Shown here one piece after another: positions 37,857 to 47,386 of a stretch of 64,000 nt of DNA. The notes beneath the pieces are model-generated. The model saw only the letters and a list, made by a program, of their open reading frames with translations, did no database searches and had not been told where the DNA came from. Each line of letters starts with the position of its first letter. Positions within the stretch are counted from its first letter, which is position 1. This DNA comes from Sediminibacillus massiliensis (GTDB taxonomy: Bacteria > Bacillota > Bacilli > Bacillales > Amphibacillaceae): assembly GCF_900156915.1 (NCBI RefSeq), contig NZ_LT732535.1, forward strand, positions 1,203,823 to 1,267,822. Direction: 5' to 3'. The translations under genes and the position numbers were made by a program.

Positions 37857-39371
37857 TCATTTTTTCTTCTGTTTAATCGCTCCGATACCTAGTTCTTTTC
37901 CTTCTTTATAAATGGACTTCAAGAAGCTGATACACATCAAGAACATGATGATTGAAAACGGTAACGCCGCTATAATCATGGTATTTTGTAAAGCTTGCAG
38001 TCCTCCCGTGTAGAGAAGAGCGAGAGCTGTGGCGGAAAGAAGCACGCCCCATGTCAATTTAACAGTTTGTCCTGGATCGCCTGTACCGCCTGTTGTCATT
38101 AATCCCAACACAAAGGTTCCGGAATCGGCGGATGTGATAAAGAATGTACTAATAAGCAAAATGGCTACGATGGATGCGATCATGCCTAATGGATATTCCG
38201 AAAATACACCAAACAACGACTCCTCTGTTGCTAGTTTCGATATCTCGGCTACACCTGAATGCTCAAGATGAATCGCTGTTCCTCCAAATGTGGCGAACCA
38301 TAGGAAACCTACAATGGATGGAACCATTAAAACGATAAGGACAAATTCACGGATGGAACGTCCTTTTGAAACACGGGCAATAAAGATTCCCACAAATGGA
38401 GACCAGGCAATCCACCATGCCCAGTAGAAAATCGTCCATGATTTAATCCATTCACGCTTTTCTTCATCCAACGGCGCAATTCGAAAACTCATCTGCGGTA
38501 AGTGTTGTATATAAGAGCCAATGGAGTTTGTAAAAAGGTTTAAGAGGAATAACGTTGGACCCAAAATGAAAACGAGAAGAAACAGGAGACCTGCTAATCC
38601 CATGTTGACGTTACTCAAAATTTTGATTCCTTTCCCTAATCCCGTCCAGGCAGAAATCATGAACAGAACGGTTACAACGACTATAATGATCAATTGTATG
38701 AAAAAATTATTCGGAATATCGAACAAATAAGCCAAACCACCATTGATTTGAACAGCCCCGAAACCAAGGGTAGTTGCAACGCCGATAACAGTTGCGATGA
38801 CAGCAAAAATATCGATCACTTTTCCTGACGTTCCTCTTGCTGCACCGCCGATAACCGGTTCCAATGTTGCACTAATCAGGCCTGGCTTGTCATGTCTGTA
38901 ATTGAAATATGCTAAAACAAGAGCCACTATTCCATAAATCGCCCAAGCATGGATTCCCCAGTGGAAATACGTGAAACGCATGGCATCTTTTATAGCTTGA
39001 TCGGTGCCAGTCTCTAAGGTTGGAGAACTGATTGCATAGTGACTGATTGGCTCAGCCGTTCCCCAGAACACAAGACCAATTCCCATCCCTGCACTGAACA
39101 GCATCGCAATCCAGGTCGGTCTGGAAAACTCCGGTTTGTCCCCTGGCTTTCCTAGTTTGATTTTACCAAGTGGCGTGATTAAGAATACAAAGCAGACAAG
39201 GACAAAAAATGTAACGATAATAAGGTAATACCAGCCTAGATTACTCGCAATAAATTCTTGCACGTTTGTGGTGAGGTTCTCTAAGCCGTCAGGCCACACA
39301 ACGCCGAAAACAACCAGTACCAACATGATCCCTGCCGATACTTTAAATACAGTAGAGAATTTTTTAAGCAT
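37857..39371 (-). CDS. BCCT-family betaine/choline/carnitine transporter
   Basis: About 504 residues from ATG 39371, behind GGAAGGAG; the earlier start at 39398 is not led by a site. Twelve helices; FSAGMGIGLVFWGTAEPISHY and the aromatic substrate box WTIFYWAWWIAWSPFVGIFIARVSKGRSIREF are diagnostic. It imports compatible solutes such as glycine betaine with Na+, and is OpuD-like. This fits a salt-tolerant lifestyle. The gap 39372-39856 shows a terminator but no gene. Confidence 0.93.
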   Translation of the reverse strand: MLKKFSTVFKVSAGIMLVLVVFGVVWPDGLENLTTNVQEFIASNLGWYYLIIVTFFVLVCFVFLITPLGKIKLGKPGDKPEFSRPTWIAMLFSAGMGIGLVFWGTAEPISHYAISSPTLETGTDQAIKDAMRFTYFHWGIHAWAIYGIVALVLAYFNYRHDKPGLISATLEPVIGGAARGTSGKVIDIFAVIATVIGVATTLGFGAVQINGGLAYLFDIPNNFFIQLIIIVVVTVLFMISAWTGLGKGIKILSNVNMGLAGLLFLLVFILGPTLFLLNLFTNSIGSYIQHLPQMSFRIAPLDEEKREWIKSWTIFYWAWWIAWSPFVGIFIARVSKGRSIREFVLIVLMVPSIVGFLWFATFGGTAIHLEHSGVAEISKLATEESLFGVFSEYPLGMIASIVAILLISTFFITSADSGTFVLGLMTTGGTGDPGQTVKLTWGVLLSATALALLYTGGLQALQNTMIIAALPFSIIMFLMCISFLKSIYKEGKELGIGAIKQKKK

Positions 39372-39707
39372 AACGTAAAGACTCCTTCCTGCAGGCATGA
39401 TTTAACTGAGAATTCGTTATAGAGTTATTATCCTTAAATAGGATGGTTTTATGTGTTGTGAGTCAGAGGGTAGTATTGGCGGATACTCTGGCATAATGGG
39501 AGCGGACTTTTGGTTTTTGTGAGCGAATTTGATATTAATAAACAAAATAGAACCCGCTACTAATATGTAGAGAGCAGTTCCCTATTATAATATTACTAGG
39601 CATATGCAGCTTAAAGCATTCTTTTGCGTCGACGATTTCTCGGCGGCTTCCAGTTTCTCTGATATTAATATTAAGAAAGAACTTCCTTAAAAAAGGGTAA
39701 ACAAAAA

Positions 39708-39752
39708 TGGCTGCCCCAAAAGTCTAGTTCTTAGACTCGGGACAGCCAAGTT
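39708..39752. terminator. Hairpin 3' of the GntR gene
   Basis: ATGGCTGCCC...GGGACAGCCAA (GGCTGcCCc / GGgaCAGCC) encloses a second small stem AGTCTAG/CTTAGACT. It lies 100 bases 3' of the GntR stop. Confidence 0.55.
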
Positions 39753-39856
39753 AAATTGCAGTGCAAATTTGAGCTGAAATGATAAGTGAGGAATCGTTAT
39801 CCCGTCTTTCCTTCATGATAATAATATACATCTATGCATACCACCGACCAACACAA

Positions 39857-40612
39857 TCAAAAACGACTAATCGACCTACTCGCCGTAAACTTAATCAGAT
39901 CATGCACATAATACTCGGTATTATACATAACCGGAATCCCGGTATTCGTGTACTTGGTAATATCCAGCCGCAATAAAGGAGTGTACGGCTCCAAATCCAG
40001 CATATCTCCGATTTCGCCATCCGCCACACTTGGGACAAGTTCCATCAGATCATGGCTGAAAGAAAAGCCGTTGCTTTCTTCTGTAAAGGAGAAAATGTCT
40101 TCACCTAACTCTTTATCGGTAAACGTCTCTTTGGGCATATAGACTTTCGGAATTCTGTTGATGCAGTAAACAGCTGGCTAGCCGTCTGCGCGAAATCTTT
40201 TTTTCACGACCAGCAGCTCATCTCCCTGCTTTATTTTCAAAGCTTCCGCCTGTTCTTTCGTAGCTTTTTCGAAAGAATAGGTAATCTTATCGATCATGAC
40301 TTCGTAACCGCAATCTTTGATGAATGTTTTGAGTTCTCCGGCGTGGTCAATTTTTTCGGTAAGTTTTCTGGCAAACGTCGTGATCGTACTGGCGCTTCCC
40401 TGGCTTCTTGTGATGAATCCTTCATTTTCAAGCACTGTAAGAGCTTCCCTTACTGTTAATCGGCTGACACCGAGCTCTTCGGCAAAATAAGCTTCTGAGG
40501 GAAGTTTGCTTTTTTCTAGGTTATTCGATTCTAATATATACTTTTTCAAATATTCGATGGCTTGTTTTACAGCCGTTTGTTTATGGACTTTCGGAATCTT
40601 TTGGAGAGCCAT
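39857..40612 (-). pseudogene. GntR/UTRA-family regulator interrupted by an amber codon
   Basis: ATG 40612 gives ALQKIPKVHKQTAVKQAIEYL, a winged HTH (LPSEAYFAEELGVSRLTVREALTVLENEGFI) and a UTRA domain. The frame stops at TAG 40178-40180 (RFRADG-stop-PAVYCINRIP), then continues in the same frame for 107 codons (IPKVYMPKETFTDKELGED...) to 39857. Only one base change is needed to restore the usual 250 residues. Alternatively the product is a 144-residue protein with DNA-binding and a partial effector domain. Upstream frame bases past 40612 are not coding. It precedes no gene but follows TauE on the same strand, 20 bases after its stop. Confidence 0.85.
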
Positions 40613-40632
40613 TTTTACCACCCTTCCGCATA

Positions 40633-41409
40633 CTAAATGAACAGCACAATGATCATATACGTTGATGATACCACTGTTAACAAGGCAATGGAAACACTTA
40701 AATGGTTCAGCTTCACCTTGTTGGATAAGAACGAACCTATCATTGTGCCGATAATCTGCCCAAGGATGCTGGCAGCTAACAAGATCGCGAAGTTGTCCAT
40801 ATCGGTATATTGGAAATAACCGAATACGGAAGGAATGGCGATTACGACAGAGTTCAACAAACAGACCCCGACGGCCACTCTGATGCTTATCCCTAAGTTG
40901 GAAAGGAGTGGAACCAATAGGATCGGACCGCCCGCCCCCGTTAAGGAGCAAATGGCAGCTGAAATCAGACCGATTATGAGAATGGAAGCTTTACTGTCCA
41001 ATATTCTGGACTTGGTTATCCCATTCGGACCATTGTTGTTGCTGTTTTTATTTTTCACCAACAAAGAGATTCCTGACAACAAGACGAACAGGTAAAGCAG
41101 AAGTTTCGCTGTATCATCAGGAATTAGCACATTCAGCTTCACGCCGATAAGCGCGCCCGGGATACTGCCGATACTCAGGTATGTGGCCAACTTTACGTCC
41201 ATATTGCCCGCTTTCCAGTAATAATAGGCGCCTATCAAACCTGCGACAGCGAAAGAAAAGAAGCTAAGCGCAAGGGAATCCCTTAAGGGTAATTGCAGAA
41301 ATCCAACAAATATCAAAGGAAGAAGGAATCCTCCGATACTGGAGATTCCTAGTAAAATACCTACAAAAAAATTAGAAAACAAGATAAATGCAACTAAATA
41401 TGTCAGCAT
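40633..41409 (-). CDS. TauE/SafE-family anion permease
   Basis: 258 residues, eight or so hydrophobic helices. GIGSIGG-type opening (LGISSIGGFLLPLIFVGFLQLPL) and the repeated SLTGAGGPILLVPLL are the two TauE/SafE half-repeat signatures. These export sulfite, sulfoacetate or other organic anions. ATG 41409 follows AGAGGG. It sits between the amidohydrolase and the GntR gene in one operon, so its substrate may be a product of that pathway. Confidence 0.88.
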   Translation of the reverse strand: MLTYLVAFILFSNFFVGILLGISSIGGFLLPLIFVGFLQLPLRDSLALSFFSFAVAGLIGAYYYWKAGNMDVKLATYLSIGSIPGALIGVKLNVLIPDDTAKLLLYLFVLLSGISLLVKNKNSNNNGPNGITKSRILDSKASILIIGLISAAICSLTGAGGPILLVPLLSNLGISIRVAVGVCLLNSVVIAIPSVFGYFQYTDMDNFAILLAASILGQIIGTMIGSFLSNKVKLNHLSVSIALLTVVSSTYMIIVLFI

Positions 41410-41465
41410 GTTAACCCTCTATTCTGTTCAATATCATTTTTTCTTTCTATATGGGGATCAAGCGG

Positions 41466-42812
41466 CTAAATTCCTGCCCGCTTTGACATGCTTTCCATCG
41501 CCAACTTGCTTTCGTACATGATTTTTTCTTCGTCCATCGTTAATACTTCCCTGTCTTTCATGAGGACTTCCCCATTTACAATCATATCCGAAACGTCGGT
41601 ACTGTTCACCGATTCCACCAGGCCATTAACCAGATTATGTGTAGGCTGAATGTGCGGCTGGTCGATATCGATGCCAATCAAATCCGCTTTTTTGCCCACT
41701 TCCAGCGTACCAAAACGGTCTTCCTGCAACATCGCTCTGGCGCCGCCCAATGTAGCCAGTTCCAGCAAATTCCCGGCTGGCATCACTTTTGGATCAAAAA
41801 TCGGCGTGCCCCAATAAGCGCGCATCAGCGATTTGAACGTTTTGATTTCGTCAAAAATACTAAGGCCCGAGTGCGCGGCACCGTCTGTCCCGAGTCCGAC
41901 ACTGACTCCTTTTTGCAATAGGCTCGGGGTTTTGGGAATTCCTTTCCCGGCATTGCTTATCGGACAGTGGGCAACTTTCACGCCATGATTCTGGATGATA
42001 TCCACTTCATTTTCCGAAAGCAGGATGCTGTGCGCGCTCAGGAAATTCGAATCCAGCACTTGTAAAGATTCAAGGAATTCAAAGGGCCGTTTCTGATAAT
42101 TTTCCAGACAAAAGCTGATTTCATTCGGGTATTCATTCATATGTGTCTGTACACCGGTATTCCGTTCTTTGGCCTTTTCGAATACTTTCGTAATCAAGCT
42201 CGGTGTGCAGGAAATGATCGAACGGAGCGAAAACCAGACATTCAACCTTCCTTCTCCTGAACCATGGTATGCATCAAACAATTCGACATTCCGTTTAAGT
42301 GCCTCTTCTTCTGTTGCTTTCATGCTCTCGGGAATTTGGTTTCCTGTATTCATCGTCGAGCAGGTGATCGTGCCGCGCAGTCCTGACTGGATCGCTGATT
42401 CTGCCACTTGATGCATATATGTGCCTCCGGCATCGACAAAGGCGGTCGTTCCGCTTTTGATCATATCCAAGCAGCTCAGCTGTGCGCTTGTTTGTACATC
42501 TTGTTCTGTTAAGTTGCTTTCAAACGGGACCATGATCCGTGTCCAGATCATCGGGTATTCATCCGCGATTCGCCCTTTCAATAATTGCTGGCATGTATGC
42601 ATATGCGAATCTACCAACCCAGGCATAAACAATTTTCCTTTGCCATCCATGGTTGATAACGACGAATAGTTTTCCCGAATGGCAGCGGCATCGTCCACCG
42701 CTAAAATGGTTTGATTTTTTATTACGATCGATTGGTTATCTTTTATATCAAAATCGGCTGTTAAGATGGAGCAGTCTTTGATAATCAAATCACTTTCGAT
42801 TAATTGTTTCAT
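41466..42812 (-). CDS. Amidohydrolase/deaminase (AtzA/TrzN/Mta-SAH deaminase type)
   Basis: About 448 residues from ATG 42812 (AAAGG upstream). Metal ligands: DSHMHTCQQLLKG (HxH), HMNEYPNE, HSILLSENEV and GTDGAAHSG (Asp). This is the subtype III amidohydrolase set that deaminates or dechlorinates aminated heterocycles. Neighbour permeases suggest uptake and breakdown of a nitrogen heterocycle or amide; the compound is unknown. Confidence 0.88.
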   Translation of the reverse strand: MKQLIESDLIIKDCSILTADFDIKDNQSIVIKNQTILAVDDAAAIRENYSSLSTMDGKGKLFMPGLVDSHMHTCQQLLKGRIADEYPMIWTRIMVPFESNLTEQDVQTSAQLSCLDMIKSGTTAFVDAGGTYMHQVAESAIQSGLRGTITCSTMNTGNQIPESMKATEEEALKRNVELFDAYHGSGEGRLNVWFSLRSIISCTPSLITKVFEKAKERNTGVQTHMNEYPNEISFCLENYQKRPFEFLESLQVLDSNFLSAHSILLSENEVDIIQNHGVKVAHCPISNAGKGIPKTPSLLQKGVSVGLGTDGAAHSGLSIFDEIKTFKSLMRAYWGTPIFDPKVMPAGNLLELATLGGARAMLQEDRFGTLEVGKKADLIGIDIDQPHIQPTHNLVNGLVESVNSTDVSDMIVNGEVLMKDREVLTMDEEKIMYESKLAMESMSKRAGI

Positions 42813-42836
42813 TATATACAACCTTTAGTAAGTTTT

Positions 42837-43283
42837 TTAAATCGCATTAGTCAGTTTCAGAACGATCTGCGAGATTACGGCAGATCCTACATAGGTGCTG
42901 GTCATGACAACCAAAGCGACGACAATCATTTTCCAGCCTTGTTTTTTAAATTGATGAAGGCTTGCCCCTATCGAAATTCCGGCCAATACTCCGACAATTG
43001 TAAGAGGCGCCTTGAATTCGATCTGGCCGGTCGCACCCGCGACTACATCCCCTACAGGCGAGATGGGTGATGCAAATAATAAACCAAGCAAGGAACAATA
43101 AAGGATAATCGGCAGTTTCAACGGAATCACCTTTGATACCAATACAGCGACAAATGCAATTCCCGCTAAAATCAACACGCCATTCAAGGAATCAAAAATG
43201 GATACACCGTAACCTACTAGATTGGAAGTGATAATCGCAATGGCGACAAGGGCTAATATAACAATCCATTCGTTAAGCTTCAT
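42837..43283 (-). CDS. Four-helix membrane protein, partner of the DUF3100-type protein
   Basis: 148 residues, nearly all hydrophobic, four to five helices with glycine-rich bends (PTIVGVLAGISIGASLHQFKKQGWK). Overlaps the upstream gene by ATGA, so it is translated with it in fixed ratio. Likely the second subunit of a transporter. No named family recognised with confidence. Confidence 0.7.
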   Translation of the reverse strand: MKLNEWIVILALVAIAIITSNLVGYGVSIFDSLNGVLILAGIAFVAVLVSKVIPLKLPIILYCSLLGLLFASPISPVGDVVAGATGQIEFKAPLTIVGVLAGISIGASLHQFKKQGWKMIVVALVVMTSTYVGSAVISQIVLKLTNAI

Positions 43284-44134
43284 ACTATTTTCTCCTTTTC
43301 TTTGTCCGAAATGGTAGTCTTCGCTTTTTTCCGTTGAGCGATTTTGGGTTCAAGCACACTGTATAATTTGTTGGCAAGCGGCAGGGCGATGAATAGTGCA
43401 GCATAAATGCCGGTCAATCCTGTCAGCATGTCACTGGCACCGCCAAGCATCAGGATATCGTCCGAATATGCCGGGTACATGGACGCCAAACTGGCAGTGG
43501 CAGAAGCCATCATGATTCCAGCACCTACCCCTGAGGCCATCCCAAGTGCGTAAGGATGGAACAAACCGGTCGATGCTACCAGTGTCGCCAGGATGCCGAT
43601 ATAAACCGTTCCAATCAATCCGCCAATAATATAGACAGATAACGTTCCTCTCATTTCCGGAGAAGAAGGACCATACAAGTTGCTGATCAACCCAAGATTC
43701 GTTTCCCTGTCAATCGAGTGTGCGGCGCCGATCGCTTCCCTTTTCAACCCGAGAAAAAGAGCCAGTGGCAAAGCGATGAACACGGTGGCGACGTTGCCCA
43801 GCTCCTGGAGCAGTAAAGCTGGTCCAACCTCGATAAGCTTCGGAATATTGCCTCCGCCCAATATTCCGAGCTTTACGATGAACGGAGCGATGGCCACTAA
43901 CACCAACGGAGAAGCTGCCTTAACCTCTTCTTTCTTAAAAAATCCTAAGACATCAGGACCCAGGATGGCACCGATGATGATTCCATAAAAAATCGGAAAA
44001 ATATAGACCATGCCAGGGCCTAGCGGTATTTGAAAGGAACCAATCGAATCCGCAATCAGCAAAATCAGAAATGCCACTATGTAAATCTTGTATTCTTTCT
44101 TAAACCTTTCTGAGATGGAACTGTATTTTTTCAT
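43280..44134 (-). CDS. DUF3100-like multi-pass membrane protein
   Basis: About 284 residues, eight or so helices. Matches what I know of DUF3100 (GPGMVYIFPIFYGIIIGAILGP opening, ALGMASGVGAGIMMASATASL). First gene of the operon with the four-helix protein, amidohydrolase and TauE. Two palindromes lie just upstream. Role as the importer for the amidohydrolase substrate is inference. Confidence 0.75.
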   Translation of the reverse strand: MKKYSSISERFKKEYKIYIVAFLILLIADSIGSFQIPLGPGMVYIFPIFYGIIIGAILGPDVLGFFKKEEVKAASPLVLVAIAPFIVKLGILGGGNIPKLIEVGPALLLQELGNVATVFIALPLALFLGLKREAIGAAHSIDRETNLGLISNLYGPSSPEMRGTLSVYIIGGLIGTVYIGILATLVASTGLFHPYALGMASGVGAGIMMASATASLASMYPAYSDDILMLGGASDMLTGLTGIYAALFIALPLANKLYSVLEPKIAQRKKAKTTISDKEKEKIV

Positions 44135-44162
44135 CAAACCCCTCCATTTTGATTATGACTGC

Positions 44163-44221
44163 AACTTGTCTGATAAGTTGAATTTATAATTAGTATCTTA
44201 CCATTAACTTATCTGATAAGT
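44163..44221. promoter_or_regulatory. Two palindromic GntR-type operators
   Basis: AACTTGTCTGATAAGTT at 44163-44179 and ACTTATCTGATAAGT at 44207-44221, the second a perfect 15-base palindrome. They are 44 bases apart, directly 5' of the DUF3100-like gene. The pattern and GntR gene in the same operon suggest autoregulation of the locus. Confidence 0.75.
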
Positions 44222-44519
44222 AAATAACTTATTTTTGGGATTTATGAAATTTTATAATTAATTCTACCATCTAAGAGGTATTTTATGTCATATTTCCTAA
44301 CAAATTATTATTTTTTTGATGAAATGTTCGTTTTATTTAATGCAAAAAAACAAGAGGGGGCTGAACCTGACAGATTCATTTTTTGGAGAGAAAACATACT
44401 AAATAGGAGTACAATTCACACAGCGTTTTGTATTCCAATAGTTTTATGCTATTAAGATCTATAAGGAGCGTTATACGAAATGTTATTTAAAATATCCTTC
44501 GCAAAAAATGTAAAAATAA

Positions 44520-44575
44520 TTTGACATTTTTATTGGTTTCTTTATACTTATAAATGTAAAATAGTTTTTACATTT
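44520..44575 (+). promoter_or_regulatory. Promoter with overlapping palindromic operator of the XRE gene
   Basis: TTGACA, 16 bases, TATACT gives a good sigma-A promoter. AAATGTAAAA (44552) and TTTTACATTT (44566) form a perfect 10-bp inverted repeat with a 4-base spacer just downstream of the -10, the place for autorepression. The remaining part of 44224-44519 shows no gene. Confidence 0.75.
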
Positions 44576-44602
44576 CGGGGTGGTAAAGGTGAATAAAAAT
44601 TA

Positions 44603-44806
44603 TTGAAGAATAATATGAAGAAATTCAGAAAATCTTTGAATATGACACAAGATGAATTATCTAAACAATGTAATGTTACACGCCAAACAATTAATGCTAT
44701 TGAAAATAATAAATATGACCCCACACTATCGTTGGCATTTAATTTAGCACGTAATCTCCGTACAACAGTTGATGAGTTATTTATTTTTGAGGATAAGGAA
44801 CGATAA
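44603..44806 (+). CDS. Small XRE-family HTH regulator
   Basis: 67 residues (63 if ATG 44615 is used). FRKSLNMTQDELSKQCNVTRQTINAIENNKYDPTLSLAF is a complete HTH_3 domain, then the LFxxED ending typical of the YozG/YvaO group. It is cotranscribed with a small membrane protein 23 bases downstream. Such pairs usually work as regulator plus target membrane protein. Confidence 0.88.
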   Translation: MKNNMKKFRKSLNMTQDELSKQCNVTRQTINAIENNKYDPTLSLAFNLARNLRTTVDELFIFEDKER

Positions 44807-44829
44807 TAAAAACAGAAGGATGTAATTAT

Positions 44830-45216
44830 ATGAAAGATAGAATTGTTATCTATGTAATATGTACCGTTGCTTTAATTGCCATTTCTTGTTTTGGACTGTA
44901 TAAATGGTTCATTGATGGTGAATTAAGACTTGATACCATTATTTTCTTTTCCTTTATTCTTGCATATCTGTTTAATTATATAGCTAATGGCAAAATGGAT
45001 ATTCAAGACCAAGATGAAAGAGAAGTTTATCTATCTAAAAGGGCATCTGGATTAAGTTATCTTATCTTAGTTATCTGCTTAGGGATAATATTATTTGTAA
45101 CTGAAGGTACTGGAGTGCTTGTAGATTTGAAAAATATCCCTTTGGTTATCTGCTTTTCACTAAGTTTAGTCATTTATCCGATGGTGAGAGCAATCATATT
45201 TTTAAATCAACAATAA
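44830..45216 (+). CDS. Four-helix membrane protein paired with the XRE regulator
   Basis: 128 residues with helices near 5-25, 33-50, 74-94 and 100-120; DQDEREVYLSKRASGLSYLI lies in a cytoplasmic loop, as in DUF2178-type proteins. Good AGAAGGATG ribosome site. Function unknown; regulated together with the XRE gene. Confidence 0.7.
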   Translation: MKDRIVIYVICTVALIAISCFGLYKWFIDGELRLDTIIFFSFILAYLFNYIANGKMDIQDQDEREVYLSKRASGLSYLILVICLGIILFVTEGTGVLVDLKNIPLVICFSLSLVIYPMVRAIIFLNQQ

Positions 45217-45405
45217 GATAAATTCAACCAAATAAGTTAACTGCATCTGTGCTGCTCGCTGAATAGCCAACGGCTTTTATTGAATAAGGGAAATAAACAT
45301 GGGTCGAATTGTATTTCAAAAAGTAAATAAAGTACAACACCTTTCTAATATGGAAAAAGACCGCCAGCACGGGCGATCCTTTAAAATGTACTCAGCTTTT
45401 ATTCT

Positions 45406-45603
45406 CTAACGCTCCCCGCCTTGTTCTGGCGACTCTTGGTTAATCTCTAATTTCTTCATTTCAAGTTCAAGCCTTTTTTCTTCCAGCTCTAATTCTTTCT
45501 TTTTCAAATCATTATCTGATTTCTTTACATATCCATAATATATTAGGGAAAAACCAACAATAATTGTTATGTAAAAAAATAAATCCAAACGGATAACCCC
45601 CAT
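45406..45603 (-). CDS. Small membrane protein with charged coiled-coil tail
   Basis: 65 residues: one membrane helix (FFYITIIVGFSLIYYGYV) followed by a Lys/Glu heptad-like stretch (KKKELELEEKRLELEMKKLE). Eight bases after the cytidine deaminase stop on the same strand. No family assigned. Confidence 0.6.
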   Translation of the reverse strand: MGVIRLDLFFYITIIVGFSLIYYGYVKKSDNDLKKKELELEEKRLELEMKKLEINQESPEQGGER

Positions 45604-45610
45604 TCAAAAG

Positions 45611-46054
45611 TTAGTCAAATAGCTCATCGTCACTGTATGCACGTGACCAATGATATGGTTGTACTTCTTCCAATGTTTTAAAAACCAGCGAGTCCTCCCC
45701 ATCATCGGAAGATATGGCCACCTTAACGTCTCTCCCCCAGTAGAACAGTCTTTCTTGACAAACCCCACAAGGCGTCAATACTTTAAATGGCATCTTTTCA
45801 TCATCTCTTACCACACAAATAGAATGAGTGATGTTCACCTTAATTTTATGGGCCTCCAAAATCGCACCGGTTTCGATGCATAACTCTGTCGAAGCGTTAA
45901 TCACTTCCGGCGCAACACTCGTCAATATCCTGCCATCACTTGTGTACATTGCCGCTGCCCCTCCCCATCCAGAAGGGTATCTTTCTTCAATAAGAGCTGT
46001 TGCTGCTTCAAATAACTTTTGTTCCATATCCACTTCTAATACCTCACATTCCAT
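45611..46054 (-). CDS. Cytidine/blasticidin-S deaminase-like enzyme
   Basis: 147 residues (138 if ATG 46027 is the start). Zinc site: TELCIETGAI (Cys-x-Glu) and TPCGVCQERL (PCxxC). The divergent CIE instead of HAE/CAE, with overall length, is closest to the blasticidin S deaminase branch. Substrate may be cytidine or a nucleoside antibiotic. Solitary with a small membrane protein gene. Confidence 0.82.
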   Translation of the reverse strand: MECEVLEVDMEQKLFEAATALIEERYPSGWGGAAAMYTSDGRILTSVAPEVINASTELCIETGAILEAHKIKVNITHSICVVRDDEKMPFKVLTPCGVCQERLFYWGRDVKVAISSDDGEDSLVFKTLEEVQPYHWSRAYSDDELFD

Positions 46055-46195
46055 GATTCTGATCGTATTCCCGTAGTAAAGATAAGTTCCCCCTACCTAG
46101 TTAACAGAATTTTCTTTTCTATTTAATCATACGATTCAGGATAAGAAAAGTTTCCGTGAATATAAGTGGATATACTGTCCATATGTATGCAAGAA

Positions 46196-46248
46196 AAGGG
46201 ATCAGACCTTCTGCATGGACATTTGCCCACAGCAAGAATCTGACCCCT
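46196..46248. repeat. Dispersed hairpin repeat (GGTCAGACC family)
   Basis: AAGGGATCAGACC and TCTGACCCCT pair with one mismatch around a loop that contains TGGACATTTG. The same layout occurs at 21.74 and 26.58 kb. It lies 20 bases 3' of the RluA-family gene and may act as its terminator. Confidence 0.6.
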
Positions 46249-46268
46249 ACTTCATTTCAACTAATTTG

Positions 46269-46952
46269 TCACCACGCAAACTCTTTCCATAGATTCCAGG
46301 GAAAGGTGTTTGGCGGCAAGGACGATGTCTTCATTTGTTCTTTTTTTGTCGGATGATCGAACGCAAGTGATTGCGACCATAAGGCGATTTGCTGGCCTGG
46401 TTGATTAACCTCCTGCCCATACTTTTGATCTCCATAAAGCGGACGATTTCGCGAAGAAAGCTGAACACGAATTTGGTGTGGTCTGCCTGTGTGAAGTTTG
46501 ATCCAAAGGAGGGACAATCCTTTCTTTTTACCGATCACTTCATATTCCAATACTGCTTTTTTGGCATTTTCATTGTTACTGGAAGCAGTGTGTACTTTGT
46601 TTTTTCGGGGATTTTTTACCAAGTAATCCTCCAGCACTTCATGATTTTCAGGCATTGTTCCCCGTACTACTGCCAAATAATTTTTATCAATCGATTTTCG
46701 GCGCATCATAATGGATAAACGCGAGGCCGCTTTTGACGTCTTAGCAAAAACCATTGTACCACCAACAGGTCTATCCAACCGGTGGACGAGTGCTAGATAA
46801 ACATTGCCAGGCTTCTGGTACCGATACTTTATATCCTCTTTTAATATCGATAGTAAATCTTTATCTTTCGTTTTATCTTCTTGTACAGGAACATTTACTG
46901 GCTTTTCAATGCAGAGTAGATGATTGTCTTCGTAAAGTATTGGTATATCCAT
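46269..46952 (-). CDS. RluA-family pseudouridine synthase
   Basis: 227 residues. Catalytic motif HRLDRPVGGTMVFAKTSKAAS contains the essential Asp. IPILYEDNHLLCIEKPVNVPVQ and HTGRPHQIRVQLSSRNRPLYGDQKYG are family blocks. There is no S4 domain, so it is an RluA/TruC-like stand-alone enzyme that isomerises uridine in rRNA or tRNA. The 430 bases upstream (46953-47386) hold only a small hairpin (GGCATTGCT/TAGCAATACC near 47294) and a solo GATCAGACCCC repeat end at 47085. Confidence 0.9.
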   Translation of the reverse strand: MDIPILYEDNHLLCIEKPVNVPVQEDKTKDKDLLSILKEDIKYRYQKPGNVYLALVHRLDRPVGGTMVFAKTSKAASRLSIMMRRKSIDKNYLAVVRGTMPENHEVLEDYLVKNPRKNKVHTASSNNENAKKAVLEYEVIGKKKGLSLLWIKLHTGRPHQIRVQLSSRNRPLYGDQKYGQEVNQPGQQIALWSQSLAFDHPTKKEQMKTSSLPPNTFPWNLWKEFAW

Positions 46953-47386
46953 TATTTATTAACTCCTTATTACTTCTCTAAAAGAGAATGGTAACATAAT
47001 CGCCCGCCCGCTGTTAAGGCAGGTGGTAACAGGAGTCTTGAAGAAATATATGGATAATAGTTTAAAAACCCCGAGAAATTATTGGATCAGACCCCGAAAA
47101 GTAAATGTGATTTTTAGGGCGGGATTTTGTTTCCGGCATTCTTTCTCTTCCTTATAAACAGTTAGTTCGATTCGATTTCCAGACGAATTTATAAGTGATT
47201 AGTCTTTACAACTCTTTTAACTTGTTAATGAATAATATGGCTGCACTGTGCAAGAAAAAATCAGTTCTAACACTAGTAAAATGAAAAAGAAAAGGCATTG
47301 CTACACTTAGCAATACCATGTACGGATCTGTAAATTTATCGAACCAATTTGTAGTCACTTGTTATGATACTTGTTCGAAATGTTAA

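Noticed and set aside
39399-39700. Search for a small gene between BCCT and GntR
   Set aside because: No frame with start, ribosome site and plausible protein on either strand.
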